This document shows positions 22,036 to 32,744 of a stretch of DNA of 64,000 nucleotides, in pieces; within the stretch, counting starts at the first letter, position 1; each line of letters begins with the position of its first letter. Under the pieces are notes generated by a model, which was not told the origin of the DNA, ran no database searches, and worked only from the letters and a program-made list of their open reading frames with translations. The DNA is from Darksidea phi. Its lineage: Eukaryota; Ascomycota; Dothideomycetes; Pleosporales; Lentitheciaceae. The stretch is from positions 186,001 through 250,000 of the forward strand of contig JASJFT010000043.1 in NCBI GenBank assembly GCA_030770425.1, read 5' to 3'. Made by a program: the position numbers and the translations under genes.

Positions 22036-22570
22036 TCATGTGGTAACGGTAGCCCCGCGACGCGCTAATGCCGACTCGGGTTTGAGCCCTTCCCTCTTCT
22101 GAAATCCACATATACATTGCCGGGCTTCCTCCAAGTGAACCGTAGTCGTCTGATATACCCACTTCTGCCCGTTGTACTTTCCCTCGTCGGACTCCCGGGC
22201 GCGGTCCGCCAGCTTGCAGAAAGCTCTGCAGCTAGAGGGATCCGTGGCTACGGCGGCATCACAGTCGGCCTTGAACTGGACCAGTTCCCTATGGCGTGAG
22301 CTTCTCAAATGGCGACCTGGGTCTGGACGTTGCGCTGGAGCTGGGGACGCGACTGGTGCAGTAGAGCTCAAAGTTGTCGTCTTTGCGTTGGAGGCCAGCT
22401 TCATGGGCGGCGATGATGCCCTCTAGACGCTGAATCTCTACGAGGGCTTGGAGAAACTGATTCTCGGGCTCCGTGTCCAGCTTGAGGTAGATCGCTTGGC
22501 GGGCTAACCTACGGTTCTCACCTCGCATGAACCACGATCGTCTACCGTCCCAACCCGCGGCCCCTCGCAA
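22036..22570 (-). pseudogene. Decayed coiled-coil protein gene
   Basis: Two overlapping minus-strand frames (22570-22289 and 22404-22036) each read like protein: LQALVEIQRLEGIIAAHEAG in one, RHRELVQFKADCDAAVATD and VYQTTTVHLEEARQC in the other. The switch between frames near 22300-22400 implies a frameshift or an unresolved intron. Heptad-like hydrophobic spacing suggests coiled coil. Similar decayed coiled-coil segments occur at 26.6-27.7 and 29.4-29.9 kb on the same strand. Confidence 0.35.
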
Positions 22571-22860
22571 CAGTTACCGCCACGGTAGACCAAGCGCAGA
22601 AAGCGAAGCTGAATACGTCTGGGTCAGCACCGGCGAAGACAAAGACGGATCGAAGGCACCGCGCCAAGCCAGGCCAGGCTACCCTACGCGCAATCCGGAT
22701 ATGACAGCGCGAAACGTGCCTCTACATCCTCCACGATGCATACCGCCTCAGAATCCATGCTAAACAGGTCACGCTGAAGCAAGAGCACATTGCGCTCGCT
22801 AGGCGGGTGAAGAGTGCGGTAACATCACACGGACGGCAACGAACAGCGAAGGCAGGGGCA
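22527..22860 (+). pseudogene. Decayed protein-coding fragment
   Basis: A plus-strand frame opens at 22527 with NSYRHGRPSAESEAEYVWVS and GEDKDGSKAPRQARPGYPTR, then the reading shifts and continues as TLKQEHIALARRVKSAV before a stop near 22862. The reading changes frame without a good intron. May be the 5' part of the pseudogene at 23218-24063. Confidence 0.3.
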
Positions 22861-23217
22861 TAACGACTATGGCCAGTGAGGGCGGCGACATCGCGGCGAT
22901 GATGATCAGCAGAAGAAGTAAGCTCTCGGATCGGTAGATAGAGTTTGAGAATATCGCCTCATCTGCACCTTCGGCAGGGAGCTCGTGCTGTGTATTAGCG
23001 ACGTGCCATAGTGCGCCCCCAAGATATTAACGCTGTTCTGTCCAGGACTCTGATCAATTCGACGTGTCTTTTTCGCCGGCGGTGCGGACGTGTTTCTGAG
23101 ACATGGTATCATCCATCTCCGACTTGCAGCCCTTTGCATGACACCCAGCATGGGCAGGCACGGAAGCATCCAGCATCTCCATCCGCCGAAGCTGCAACCC
23201 CATGTACCAAGTAGCAG

Positions 23218-24063
23218 AGACAGCCGGCCGAGCTAGCTACCTCCTTGGCTGACTTGACCAATGCCATCGCCGATAGCCAGCGCGACTTCGCCCATACTTT
23301 TGAATCACTCTTCGACAAATACGAGGCGCTCCAGGCAGAAGCGGATACAAAGGGAGATGAGGTCGAGTAGGATTTGGCCACCGACCGGGCCTATCGCGCA
23401 GGTACGCTGGTTGTTGAAGAGGAAAAAGGCGGCTCAGATGGCGAAGACTCCATGGCCGACGAGCGGCAACGGAGCGAGCACCAAAAGGATGGTAGCGATA
23501 TCCTACCATCTAACGAAGATGCTGTGCTATCCAGCGACCTTCCTGCGGAACTGTTCCTACCAAGTTTGCCGTCTGGATTTGCACGAGCGCCAACTGTTAT
23601 GGTAGCCTTGGTCGACCCACCGAAATGGGCTCTTCCCGCTTTGCGCCCCAACAACGGCACAAACGTCCCTCAAATCAAGAACAGGCCTCTTGATGACACC
23701 CTCTCCGCTTATAGCCATGATAGCTCGACCGCTTCGCTGCCGCCCTCGCGCTCCGACCATGACATCCAGTCTAGCCTAGTAGAGAAGAGCGTGGCGGAGC
23801 AGAGCCGGGCGAGCGAGAAAGCATACAAACGGCGTGTTCCACGAAGATGTGTTTCTGCGTAGGGACCAGGAATACATTGAAAATATGCGTCTCAATGGAA
23901 CGGCGTGGGAGGCCATCCGCAACAGCAGACCGGATTGAGTTGCATCGAAGCTACCGACACACCTACATGGTCACTTCTACAAGCGGGGTGGGTGTGACGA
24001 GTTTGTTGCGTTGGAGAAGAGGATCAAGAAGAGGATATCGAGAGAGACTCTAGGTGAGGAGTG
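23218..24063 (+). pseudogene. Decayed gene with conserved C-terminal Myb-like segment
   Basis: Plus-strand coding remains: LADLTNAIADSQRDFAHTFE and LFDKYEALQAEADTKGDEVE, then an in-frame TAG (about 23368), then an acidic/Ser-rich part (VEEEKGGSDGEDSMADERQR; SSDLPAELFLPSLPSGF). Near 23820 the frame shifts by one and reads HEDVFLRRDQEYIENMRLNG, TAWEAIRNSRPD, a TGA, then LHGHFYKRGG and ALEKRIKKRISRETLGEE. The end resembles a short DNA-binding or helical tail seen in fungal proteins of unknown role. TAG and TGA are both reachable by C-to-T change. Non-functional as it stands. Confidence 0.5.
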
Positions 24064-24655
24064 ATGATGGATGATGCGTAGTACTAGATACTATCATGGG
24101 CATCAGGATGGATACGTCCGAACTGCAAATCATTCAATTCGAGCGTCCTGTCGTCCCCATGCCGTAATCATTTTCTCGCTGGCCTGGCTCCTCTACCATT
24201 ACAGTTTTGTTCACCTTTCCGCAATCCCTTAGTGCAGCATTCCAGTTCCCTACCTCGCAATGTGCCCGGTTTGTTCACAGGTTGCATGCAGCCGTCACGC
24301 TACAGTTCCCCCTCCTCATTTTCTCAGCTAGCTTCTAGTCTACGGCTATAACCTGCATTGTGAATAGACAGAGTCTTGAACTGTTACTGCAGAATTAATG
24401 CACCAAGTATCATTGTATTTCAACACGTAGCTAGAGGTCCGTGCACGTCCAGTCTATTTAATCCCTTGCACCAACTTCTTCGCTATATTCGATCACAACA
24501 CAACCACACAGTTACTTTCTATCCAGCTTCATCATAAAATCGAGCTCCGGACTCGCCCAATAACGACATACGGCCCACATTCAGACCGTACTGCGCCAAG
24601 GAGTACAGACAGAGTAGTCAGGCATCGTCAAGACTGTCATCAGTGCATCGGCATC
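24064..24655. promoter_or_regulatory. Intergenic; 5' flank of small membrane protein
   Basis: A CTATTTAATCCC element near 24455 and a CA-rich leader precede the ATG at 24656. No other feature seen. Confidence 0.35.
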
Positions 24656-24844
24656 ATGGGTAGGATGTGTAATTGGTGTCTTATAGCGGTTATCGCGCCC
24701 TTCTTCGCTATTCTCATCATGCCCTACGTCGTGCCCATCTGGATCCTCAAACTTCTTTTCCCGGTCGAGGATCAGCCGTGCCCCGGATGCGAGGAATATA
24801 TTTCCCCGAAGTTTTATCCTCCGAATACGGGAGACACTGCCTAA
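24656..24844 (+). CDS. Small cysteine-containing membrane or secreted protein (62 aa)
   Basis: Single frame MGRMCNWCLIAVIAPFFAIL, followed by more hydrophobic residues up to about residue 36 and a short polar tail with EDQPCPGCEEYISPKF. Four Cys sit as two CxxC pairs (residues 5/8 and the PCPGC pair). The long hydrophobic segment with no clear cleavage site suggests a signal anchor. The TATA-like element about 200 bp upstream and the ATG context (GCATCATGGG) support expression. No family recognised; a chance frame is possible. Confidence 0.4.
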   Translation: MGRMCNWCLIAVIAPFFAILIMPYVVPIWILKLLFPVEDQPCPGCEEYISPKFYPPNTGDTA

Positions 24845-24940
24845 GCAGGTGGTGCTCCTTTATGATACGATGGTGTAAGGGGCAGACCCGATTAGTTCTC
24901 GAGGCTGGATGTATATGTAAGCGCTAGCCTTACAGGCTAA

Positions 24941-24961
24941 CGTCCGACAGTCTGTCGGACG
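24941..24961. repeat. Perfect 10-bp inverted repeat (hairpin)
   Basis: CGTCCGACAG, one T, CTGTCGGACG: a perfect dyad. It lies 97 bp after the small gene at 24656-24844. It could be a transcript hairpin, a binding site or a transposon end. Confidence 0.7.
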
Positions 24962-26565
24962 CATTACCGGAATCACCTCAACCTTAGCATAGTACTCATA
25001 GATTGAATATATGACGGATATCCTATTACCTTTCCCATCCTCCCAACTACGGGTCGTGAGCCCGCCCTCGGGACATTAAGGAATCGATGAGATAGTATTT
25101 CTCGATATAATAGGGTGGAGGAAATATAACAGCCTTTATACTACAAACTTCCTTCCTTTCTCCCTAAGGTCGTTCTTCTAAATTCTAAATTGGCAAGCTG
25201 CCCTTATCAGGCTAGCTCACACACCAGATCAGGTCACATGACTGCTCCTGGCTGCTACGCCTCATTTTGTTCTATATAAGCTGCTCTCATACAGAGCTTT
25301 CACAATCAACCGCAGTTCTCACTTCTTTTCCTCACAGTGATTCATCCTGAGCCCTCACTGTGATAGGCTATAAGCAGTACTCATAAGTGCAGATACGCGT
25401 CGAAGAAGCGTTAGGTTAATCGTGCAGTGTACAATATCTGGAAATCTGCGGCTATAGTCAAAATGGACCACGTCATTGGTAATATGACCTCGCTGGGCGG
25501 CATCTCTTTACCCTGTTGTCCTTTGGTCGGAAACCCCCCGCAAACACCCACGACTCGCTCGAGCCTGATTTCTGTGAAGCTTGAACTCAGTCTCGTTGCC
25601 ATGCTTGTTGCTGCACCCATATCCAAGTTCGACATATGCCACAACGACGTTGTGGTCACCCATTCGACCGGTAGATACGCGTTGGGTCTCCCTTCACCTT
25701 CCCGTACGACTAGTCGACTTCGTGTATCTTGTCAAACATAGCCTCGGGCTCGAGGTTCAGGGCGCAGATAACGGCGGTATGGAAGCCGTCGCAGTTGCGG
25801 GGTTAGGAAGGGCATAAACTAGCTAAATCTGAGGTACGCTGCTGTAGCACCTAGCTAGGACACCGAGTATTGAGCTAGTAAGACTCCGGTTTCACCTGGG
25901 TGCAATGGGCCCGGAACTGACCTGGGAAGAATTGGTGTAGAAGGTAATGCCGATGTGGCATCTACTGAAGGCATACATCAGATCCGGGCTTGGCTAACCC
26001 GGAATGCAGCTGGGCGTGAACGGAACGGGACAACCGTTTTTGATGTCAATATCGTTGCCATCGGTGGTCTTGCACCTGCATTAGTATAAGAGCCCTGTGA
26101 ATGTTGGCTAAGCATCTGATCGGTTGTCTTAAGAAGCATGGTACCTTCCTAACGTTCCGGGCCGAGTCTTGGATTCAACGCTGCCCTCCGATGAATGAGC
26201 TCGACTTCATGGCTGTGTGGGTAAGAGTACTGATGTTCTCAGCACTGTTGTTGGAGCTGGCTGCGAATAACTCCTTCGTCTCCAAAGCGTTACATGCTCC
26301 TCGATATCATCGTACATTATCTGCTACTGAATGCTGTAGGCCACTGATGGGCTTCGTTTAACAGTTCTGGCTCTGTAGGCCTGAGTGTACATTCCACCGT
26401 GGGGAATGTAACCTTCGGGAACACGACCCCGCACTGGGACATTCTTCATATTCTCTTCCAGCAAGTCGTTCAGGTGACGACTGGTTCAGTCAAAGTGGTT
26501 ATTCGGCCGCCAGTTTACGGCTTGCAGAGTGCTATAGGTCGGGATACTGCCTCTGCCCTCTCGTA
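24962..26565. other. Gene-poor stretch with orphan promoter
   Basis: A TTCTATATAAGCTG element at about 25270 followed by a pyrimidine-rich leader (CACTTCTTTTCCTCACAG) looks like a working fungal promoter, but no convincing gene follows. A 104-codon frame at 25427-25741 and an antisense frame at 25659-25411 have no recognisable motif. Sequence at 25.9-26.4 kb has weak coding character in changing frames. Confidence 0.35.
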
Positions 26566-26569
26566 TGTC

Positions 26570-27700
26570 TGTCGATGATTGCATCTCGTGGTGTGCATCA
26601 TGCCGATGGCAGTTTGTATCACAGGTTGACCATTTTCCCGCTCATTCTGAAGCTCCTCTTCTAGTCTCATTACCTTAGCTTCCTCGTGATGCAATCCCTG
26701 TCGGGCATTGTTCTTCTCATACAGTAGGAATTTTTAGGAATTCGATGCGTCCATTGGGGTTGTCGAGTTGCGAGCTGAGGATATCGTATTCGCCCATTTT
26801 TTTTCTCAAACTCGGCGATGCGTGTGTTGGCAACGTTCAATTCCTAAATTGCCTGCGCATCCTTGTTTTTCTGGGTCCCTCCCTGCACACGCATCTGCAG
26901 CTCCTCAATTCTTCTGTTGGCATTGACGTGCCCACTTTATTCCGTCTGTTCCTACAGTTGCCGCTCTAGCACTCAATACGTGCATCGAGTTCTTGAGACG
27001 AGGGAGGCGGCGGGAAATTGGTAAGCAACCTGGTATCGAATTGGGGAAGTACAAACTCTCCTATCGCTTGTTGGTAATGTATTTAACAATGAGTACCTGC
27101 TAAACAACTCACCCTTCGTCTCCACTAAAGGACCGACCTCATCATGTAAAATATTACCGAGTTTCCCGGATGCAACCTTGAAGGAAGGCCTCGACGCAGA
27201 CTTGGGTGGATGTCCTGGGGCCGATTTGAATAGACGCTCTGACCCCGTTTCAGTTCATCTCTCGCTCGCTTCAGAAACGTGAATTTCCCAGCAAATCATC
27301 ATCATCATCATCGGTCTTCAGCATTCGAGGTTGACGAACATCAAGACAAGCCTCAGTTGACCCCGCCTTTCGAGATTGCTCAATATGGTGAACATGCGGT
27401 CAAAGGCGGCAGAATGTTGTGCATGCACACGGTGTTGTTGCTGGATTCTATCTCTGCGCAAGTTTCCTTGCGCTCGCTAACACCGTTGTATTTGATCCTT
27501 GAGTTGCCCACCCCGGTCCTCAAACCTTTCTAGTCTTCTCTCATCCCCTCCAGTTTTCTCAACGCACAACTCGAGGGTAGCTTGGAGAATGTTGAGTTTC
27601 ATGCCCTATTCTCGCGCCATGTTGACTACATTTTCGAGAAACCGCGCATTCGCCTGCGTGCAGTGCGGTTCGGAGAGGTTCGATCGTTAGTGCAAATGCA
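26570..27700 (-). pseudogene. Decayed coiled-coil protein gene
   Basis: Minus-strand reading gives coiled-coil protein in shifting frames: MKLNILQATLELCVEKTGGD, ERRLERFEDRGGQLKDQIQR, then NRRIEELQMRVQGGTQKNKD, a TAG, ELNVANTRIAEFEKK, a frame change at an A-run (about 26798-26805), YDILSSQLDNPNGRIEFLK, another change and EEAKVMRLEEELQNERENGQ. At least one stop and two frameshifts make it non-functional. Function of the ancestor unknown; its helical pattern recalls the remnants at 22.0-22.6 and 29.4-29.9 kb. Confidence 0.5.
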
Positions 27701-29378
27701 CGTTTGGTGTCGCATCTGCCAGACTCACCGGTTCAGGAGTCTGCACTTGATCATCTGAGTCGCTATTTTTGCTCCGAGCCCGGGTCCAAGTTGGAGGGGT
27801 ATAGCATGGCGGCACCCGAGGTTTTTCGGATACGCGTGGGTGTTACCACAGATCTTGGAAGGATCCTCGATAATATTCCTATGCATCATGTCGTGATATC
27901 GTTAGAATCCTAAATAAAGGGACCGAACGCAGTATAGACTTGACTCTACTATTCTTCGACTTCTTCGTGGGACTCCAAGGATGAAAATAACCGGCGGCGG
28001 GTACAACATTTAAGACTTCTTCCAGTATTCGTTTCCTCGAGTGGTTAAAGGTCGAACGCTGTTGGTAGAAACATGTTGCAAGGGAGGCGATGGCTACCTT
28101 GTTCCAGTGTGCTTTGATGTTGACAATTGAAGGATTACACCTTGGTGGAAGTTATCGGAAAGCGCTTTATTACTCCCAGGTAGGTAATTACCATACTTGC
28201 GAAGTGTAGAGGTGCACTGCTCTGGTGTTGAAGGTCTTGATGCATCGCTGGGTGCCGCCGTGGGAGATAAAACATCCGAAACCCCCCGTTTCGACGTTAG
28301 GCGAGACACCAGATTCGGACATGTCGGCTGAATAGACGCACGTCAGATGCTTGTTCGTCTCAGGTATTGCGACCGGAGAAGATGCATTGAGGAAAAAACG
28401 AAGTCGTTGGAGATGCCCCTTTCTGAATGTTCCCAGCCAAAGATCGATACGGGGATGCCCAGGCCTCGGGATTTTGATGGGAACGTACTGTCCCCTCCGG
28501 TTCTGGCTTAGCGACTCCGGATATCTGCCTGACGGTCGCGAGCCCATACAGGGTCCCAAATCCTCCTTCCTTTCTCATGCAATTTCTTTTCTCGTTATCC
28601 TGTAAAAGGGATGGATGTGTAGGGCTGCAGCGCTGCGATAAAAAGCGTGATGTTGGACGTAGAAAACATATCCCGCTGAACCATGAGACAGTTCAGACTT
28701 GCACCTGCTTGCTCTCTTGGTTCACGAGCACGGGCCGTAATTTGCTCACTTTCAAACAGTGAGCAAGCCAGCCACATATCGTGGGAAAGAGGGATGTGAT
28801 TTGATAACCGTGTACGAAGAGATCGTAAAGGCGTTGCGATGAATGCATAACTCTTGGACAGCCGCAAACACAGCTTTAGGAGATCAGGATGCAAGAATAC
28901 GAGTTGCGGTTTGTATACCATCTCGATATATTCACCAAATAGCCCTATTCCGCCGCTTCCGCTTACGTACCGCCATTCGTCTGATCATCATAATGCTCCT
29001 TTCTTATGCGTGCCCATTACCGAACACCCCTATGATCCTCTTGGCCCTGGGCGGTAGCATACTGGCGCGTGCTCCATGCTGTCACAATCACTCTCGTTCT
29101 CGCACATCCTGCAATTCAAAGCACAACCGTATCTGCAGCGCCCGAGTCAGAAGACTGATGGCTGGACGTACCTGCGGCAGTAGCGACACCTGGCCTCGGT
29201 TACGGACCTATTCTTCTTCGCGATGAGACTGATGCTGCGGCGTACCGGTCCTCTCCATCATCGACATACGCATGGTCGCTGCCCCCAGTATATGCACCCT
29301 CCCGCAGCCTCGCAATCCCAGCATCCCTCATCATGCTCACGGCCCGCAGCCTAGCAATCTCGATATTCAAGTTCAGCT
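27701..29378. other. Gene-poor stretch
   Basis: Minus frame 28559-28188 (123 codons; FRKGHLQRLRFFLNASSPVA) has coding-like composition but no family, start context or partner exons. Other frames here appear to be shadows. I see no supported gene. Confidence 0.35.
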
Positions 29379-29870
29379 CTACGAACCGCTTTGCATCGAC
29401 CTCGGCACATGCCCGCTCAGTTTGTCGCGCAGCTCGATGATGATGTTGGCGCTGGCCTGGGTTTCGCGCGTGTAGGTCGAGAGTTTGGTGTGCAATGCTA
29501 GGTCTTCTTTTTCCTTTAGAAGTTTCTTTCTCTCCACGCCTACCATTGCGGTTGCTTCGTCGCTGTCCTCTTGTCGCGCGGTCACTTTCGCTACTGCTTT
29601 TCTACGCCTCAGTTCTTTCCTATTGCTTCGGCGCCCGTCTTCATCCGAAAAGATATCAGTTTCATCTACTTCTCCTCACCGCCTCAGCTTCTGCATCTGC
29701 TTCTTTTTTGTCACTTTCCCTTTCCTTTGTCCCTCCCAGAACACCCTTGAGCCCCGCGTTCTCTCGCTCCAGTCTCTGTATCCTGCCCTCCGCATTCTGC
29801 AACTGCGCCTGCAGCTCCGCATTCTTTGATAGCAGATTCGCATTCAGATCCTACAGCGTATTGTTCGCTG
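29379..29870 (-). pseudogene. Decayed coiled-coil protein gene
   Basis: Minus-strand remains: LLSKNAELQAQLQNAEGRIQ, RLERENAGLKGVLGGTKE, then a frame change, DETDIFSDEDGRRSN, KELRRRKAVAKVTARQEDSD and KKLLKEKEDLALHTKLSTYT, ending IIELRDKLSGHVPRS and a stop at 29379. The heptad pattern is strong. A start and the N-terminus are missing and the frame breaks at least once, so it is a remnant. Likely related in type to the two decayed genes to its left. Confidence 0.45.
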
Positions 29871-31172
29871 AATGTAGAAACCGTACGTCCGTAATCGCTA
29901 TTACTGTGGTAGGGACTCGAATGTGTGTGGAGCAGTGCGCGCGTTGTTTAGGAAGGGCGCGGCGTTCGGGAACAGCCGATAAGTGCTATTTCGATCGCAA
30001 TGCGAAGGAGGAGGCGCCGGGTGCATCTTGTGAGCGCCGTCGCCGTGGGAGGAAGTTTAGTTTGGGAAGCTCGGCGATGCCGTTCGGCAAGGTCGAAGAG
30101 AGCGGCACTGGGGACAAGCCCGAGGCACGATCACGACAGTCAGTCATTTCGTCTGACGATGGGAACGTCTGGTAGTGTAATTTCGAGTTGTGTGCCATGC
30201 CATAGGTCGCGTAAGAGGAGCTACCCGGCCATCGTTGTGAGTTTCGGAACCTGAACATGCTGCGCGATGTGACTTGCTGATGTGACACAATATGATTTGA
30301 AAAACAACAATTCTTTAACAGTCCGAACGCCATCCTATCGGTGCACATCATAAAACTTTCCGTGCGCTTATCCATGTTGTTTTCCTTTGTTCGCCTCAGC
30401 ATCGATCTCAACAGAATTTTCGCTTTTTCTTAGATCGTTGATCAGATGCGCGCAGTATGATACGGGCTAATCGACTATTGGAGGAGCGTTGACGTGAATT
30501 GTTTGAACTCAACGATGTCCCTTCGTCAATTTACCTTGACAAGCCGCGAGCATTTGCCCTAGTTTTTGAAACGATCTTTAATAATCACGCAACGGGTGTG
30601 GAAGATTAGCAGCTATTAGCACGACAATTACACCGTCACGCATGATGCTGGCCCGAAGATCCCCTAAAGTAAACTTGATTGGGGGAAGATCATGAATCAT
30701 GAAGCCTGAAACACACGGAGCGCCTAACCCGATATATATAGCACCCCCCACCGGCAATAAAGGAGAGAACCCAGAAAGAGACTAGACGAAAACATGTGCA
30801 AAGGCAAGCTTTCCTGGCAAGTCGCAAGAGGTTATACCGAAGCCGTTAGATTGCCGGAGCTAGCGACGGTATTTTGCCGTCCTAATCTCATGACCCGGAT
30901 GTTCCCCGATGCGGATGTTTCGTGGTTTCAGCAAAACAATTCGCCATCCATCCTACGCGAAAATTAATCCGTTCTATTCATACAAAAAGCTAGTAACAGG
31001 CGCGCGATAGAGTGTATAAAGAGGAGGACCTATGCCTTGTTAGACCATCATCGTATTACCAGGATCCCTTTACTAGACAGCCGTCCGTTGCTTGAAGCAA
31101 CTCATTTTCATTCCTTATACATACATTTCTCCGTGGAATCTTTCTCGTTAACTTCGGTCAACTACCGTTACA
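29871..31172. promoter_or_regulatory. Intergenic; upstream region of pectate lyase gene
   Basis: Two TATA-like elements occur: GATATATATAGCAC at about 30730-30743 and GTGTATAAAGAGG at about 31012-31024. The second lies 150-160 bp before the pectate lyase start and is probably its core promoter. The first precedes a 57-codon frame (separate entry). Confidence 0.5.
30794..30967 (+). CDS. Possible short protein (57 aa) upstream of pectate lyase
   Basis: ATG at 30794, about 55 bp downstream of a TATATATA element and an A-rich leader (GACGAAAACATG). It encodes MCKGKLSWQVARGYTEAVRL and then ELATVFCRPNLMTRMFPDAD, ending SILREN at 30967. No signal peptide or known motif. The promoter-like placement is the main support; it may be a chance frame. 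Confidence 0.22.
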   Translation: MCKGKLSWQVARGYTEAVRLPELATVFCRPNLMTRMFPDADVSWFQQNNSPSILREN

Positions 31173-32187
31173 ATGAAGTTGTGAGTATCTTTGCTTAGTA
31201 CACAAGTGTTCCGTCCACAGTCGACGCCCGCCTCAATTATTTTTGGCTAATTGTTCTAAAAGCACTGTCATCACTGCTGTCGCCGCTCTTGTGGCTCCCA
31301 TCGCTGCCGGTCCTGTCGCTCAATCTCCCAACGAGTTCTTCAGCTTGACCAAGCGCGCCACGCTCCCGGTCCCCGCTTCGAAGGGCTCTGTGACCTACAA
31401 GAAGGCGCAAAGTATCTCCGGTACCTTTGACGGTGGCTTCAAGACGTATGGTCGCGGCGTCGCTTGCACGGGACAAGCCGAGGGCGGTGATGCGGATGCC
31501 GTCTTTCTCCTTGAAAACGGCGCCACTTTGAAGAATGCCATCATTGGAAAAGGTACATAACGCCTAAAGCAAACCCCATGTTCTTAAAATCACCGCTTTG
31601 GGACCCGCTAAAACATGAACAAACATATCTTTGCGTAATGCTGACACAATGTTGTCATAGACCAAATCGAGGGTGTCCATTGCAAGGGTGCCTGCACGAT
31701 TGAGAACGTCTGGTGGGTTGATGTCTGTGAGGACGCTCTTACCATCAAAGGTGACGGTAATGCCTTGGTCAAGGGTGGAGGTGCCCAGGGCGCCTCCGAC
31801 AAAGTCGTACAGCACAACGGCATGGGTACCGTCACCATTGATGGCTTCACTGTTATGGACTTTGGCAAACTCTACCGTGCCTGCGGTAACTGCAAGAACT
31901 CCGTCTCACGTAGCGTCGTCATCAAAAACGTAAAGGTAAGCACTCAACTATCCCATCTACCTAGTGTTACAGCTAATACATACGCCCAGGCCTACAATGG
32001 CAAGGTCCTCGCTGGTATCAACCCCAACTTCGGCGGCACCGCTACTATCACCAGTACCTGCGCAACTTCTGTCAAGACCATCTGCGAAGAGTTCAAGGGC
32101 ACTACCCCTGGCAATGAGCCCGAGTCCGTCTCTAAGGGTCCCTCCAACTACTGCAAGTACACCGCTTCGGCAATCAAAGCTTGCTAG
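31173..32187 (+). CDS. Secreted pectate lyase, PL3 family
   Basis: Four exons: 31173-31180, 31263-31552, 31661-31935 and 31990-32187 (introns 82, 108 and 54 bp), 256 aa. The first exon carries only eight coding bases, so the signal peptide ([19 protein letters not shown]) forms only after splicing. PL3 hallmarks follow: [66 protein letters not shown] and [10 protein letters not shown], with paired Cys. PL3 enzymes cleave polygalacturonate by Ca2+-dependent beta-elimination with a basic residue as catalyst. Length is normal for the family. A TATA element lies about 155 bp upstream. Probably induced during growth on plant tissue, by analogy. Confidence 0.92.
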
Positions 32188-32744
32188 ATGGCTACCGTAC
32201 TTCGTCGCAAAGTGAATTACTCAGAGACTAGAGCAACGAGCTCTTGATACGATATGCTTCAGGGACGATTACTGCGTTGGATGCACCGGAAGCTTGGAAG
32301 GACATTCTTGTATATACTTGCTTACTATCTTGACGATAATTCAATATTTTATCTATCAAAGCAATTGGTTGTGATTTATCTCTCCCTAGCGGCAGCCGAG
32401 TCGGGATGTGGTGATATTTGTATCCGAAAGCAGGTCAAGGTTGAGGAGGGATAAGACAGCCATGCGTTAGAAGTCTGGGTATACTGTGCCAGCTGAAACC
32501 TATACAATCCTGCCTCTGATAAAATTATTTACTAAATTAAATAATTATCAGGTATCAAGTGAATTGTGGAATACATTCGCTCTTCGAACCATGGTTGAGC
32601 AAGGGCGGCATGTAGGGGAGAGGACCCACAGCAAACGATTGACAATAAAAGACGTGAAGCTTACGACCGAGAGTCCGTCTGAAATCCTGCGTTTTTAGGA
32701 ACACTGTCTAATGTCGAGAAGTAGTACGCATGTAAAGTTCTGAA
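32188..32744. other. Intergenic with AT-rich hairpin
   Basis: 3' flank of the PL3 gene. At 32516-32551 CTGATAAAATTATTT and AAATAATTATCAG form an imperfect hairpin around ACTAAATT. No gene seen. Confidence 0.45.
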
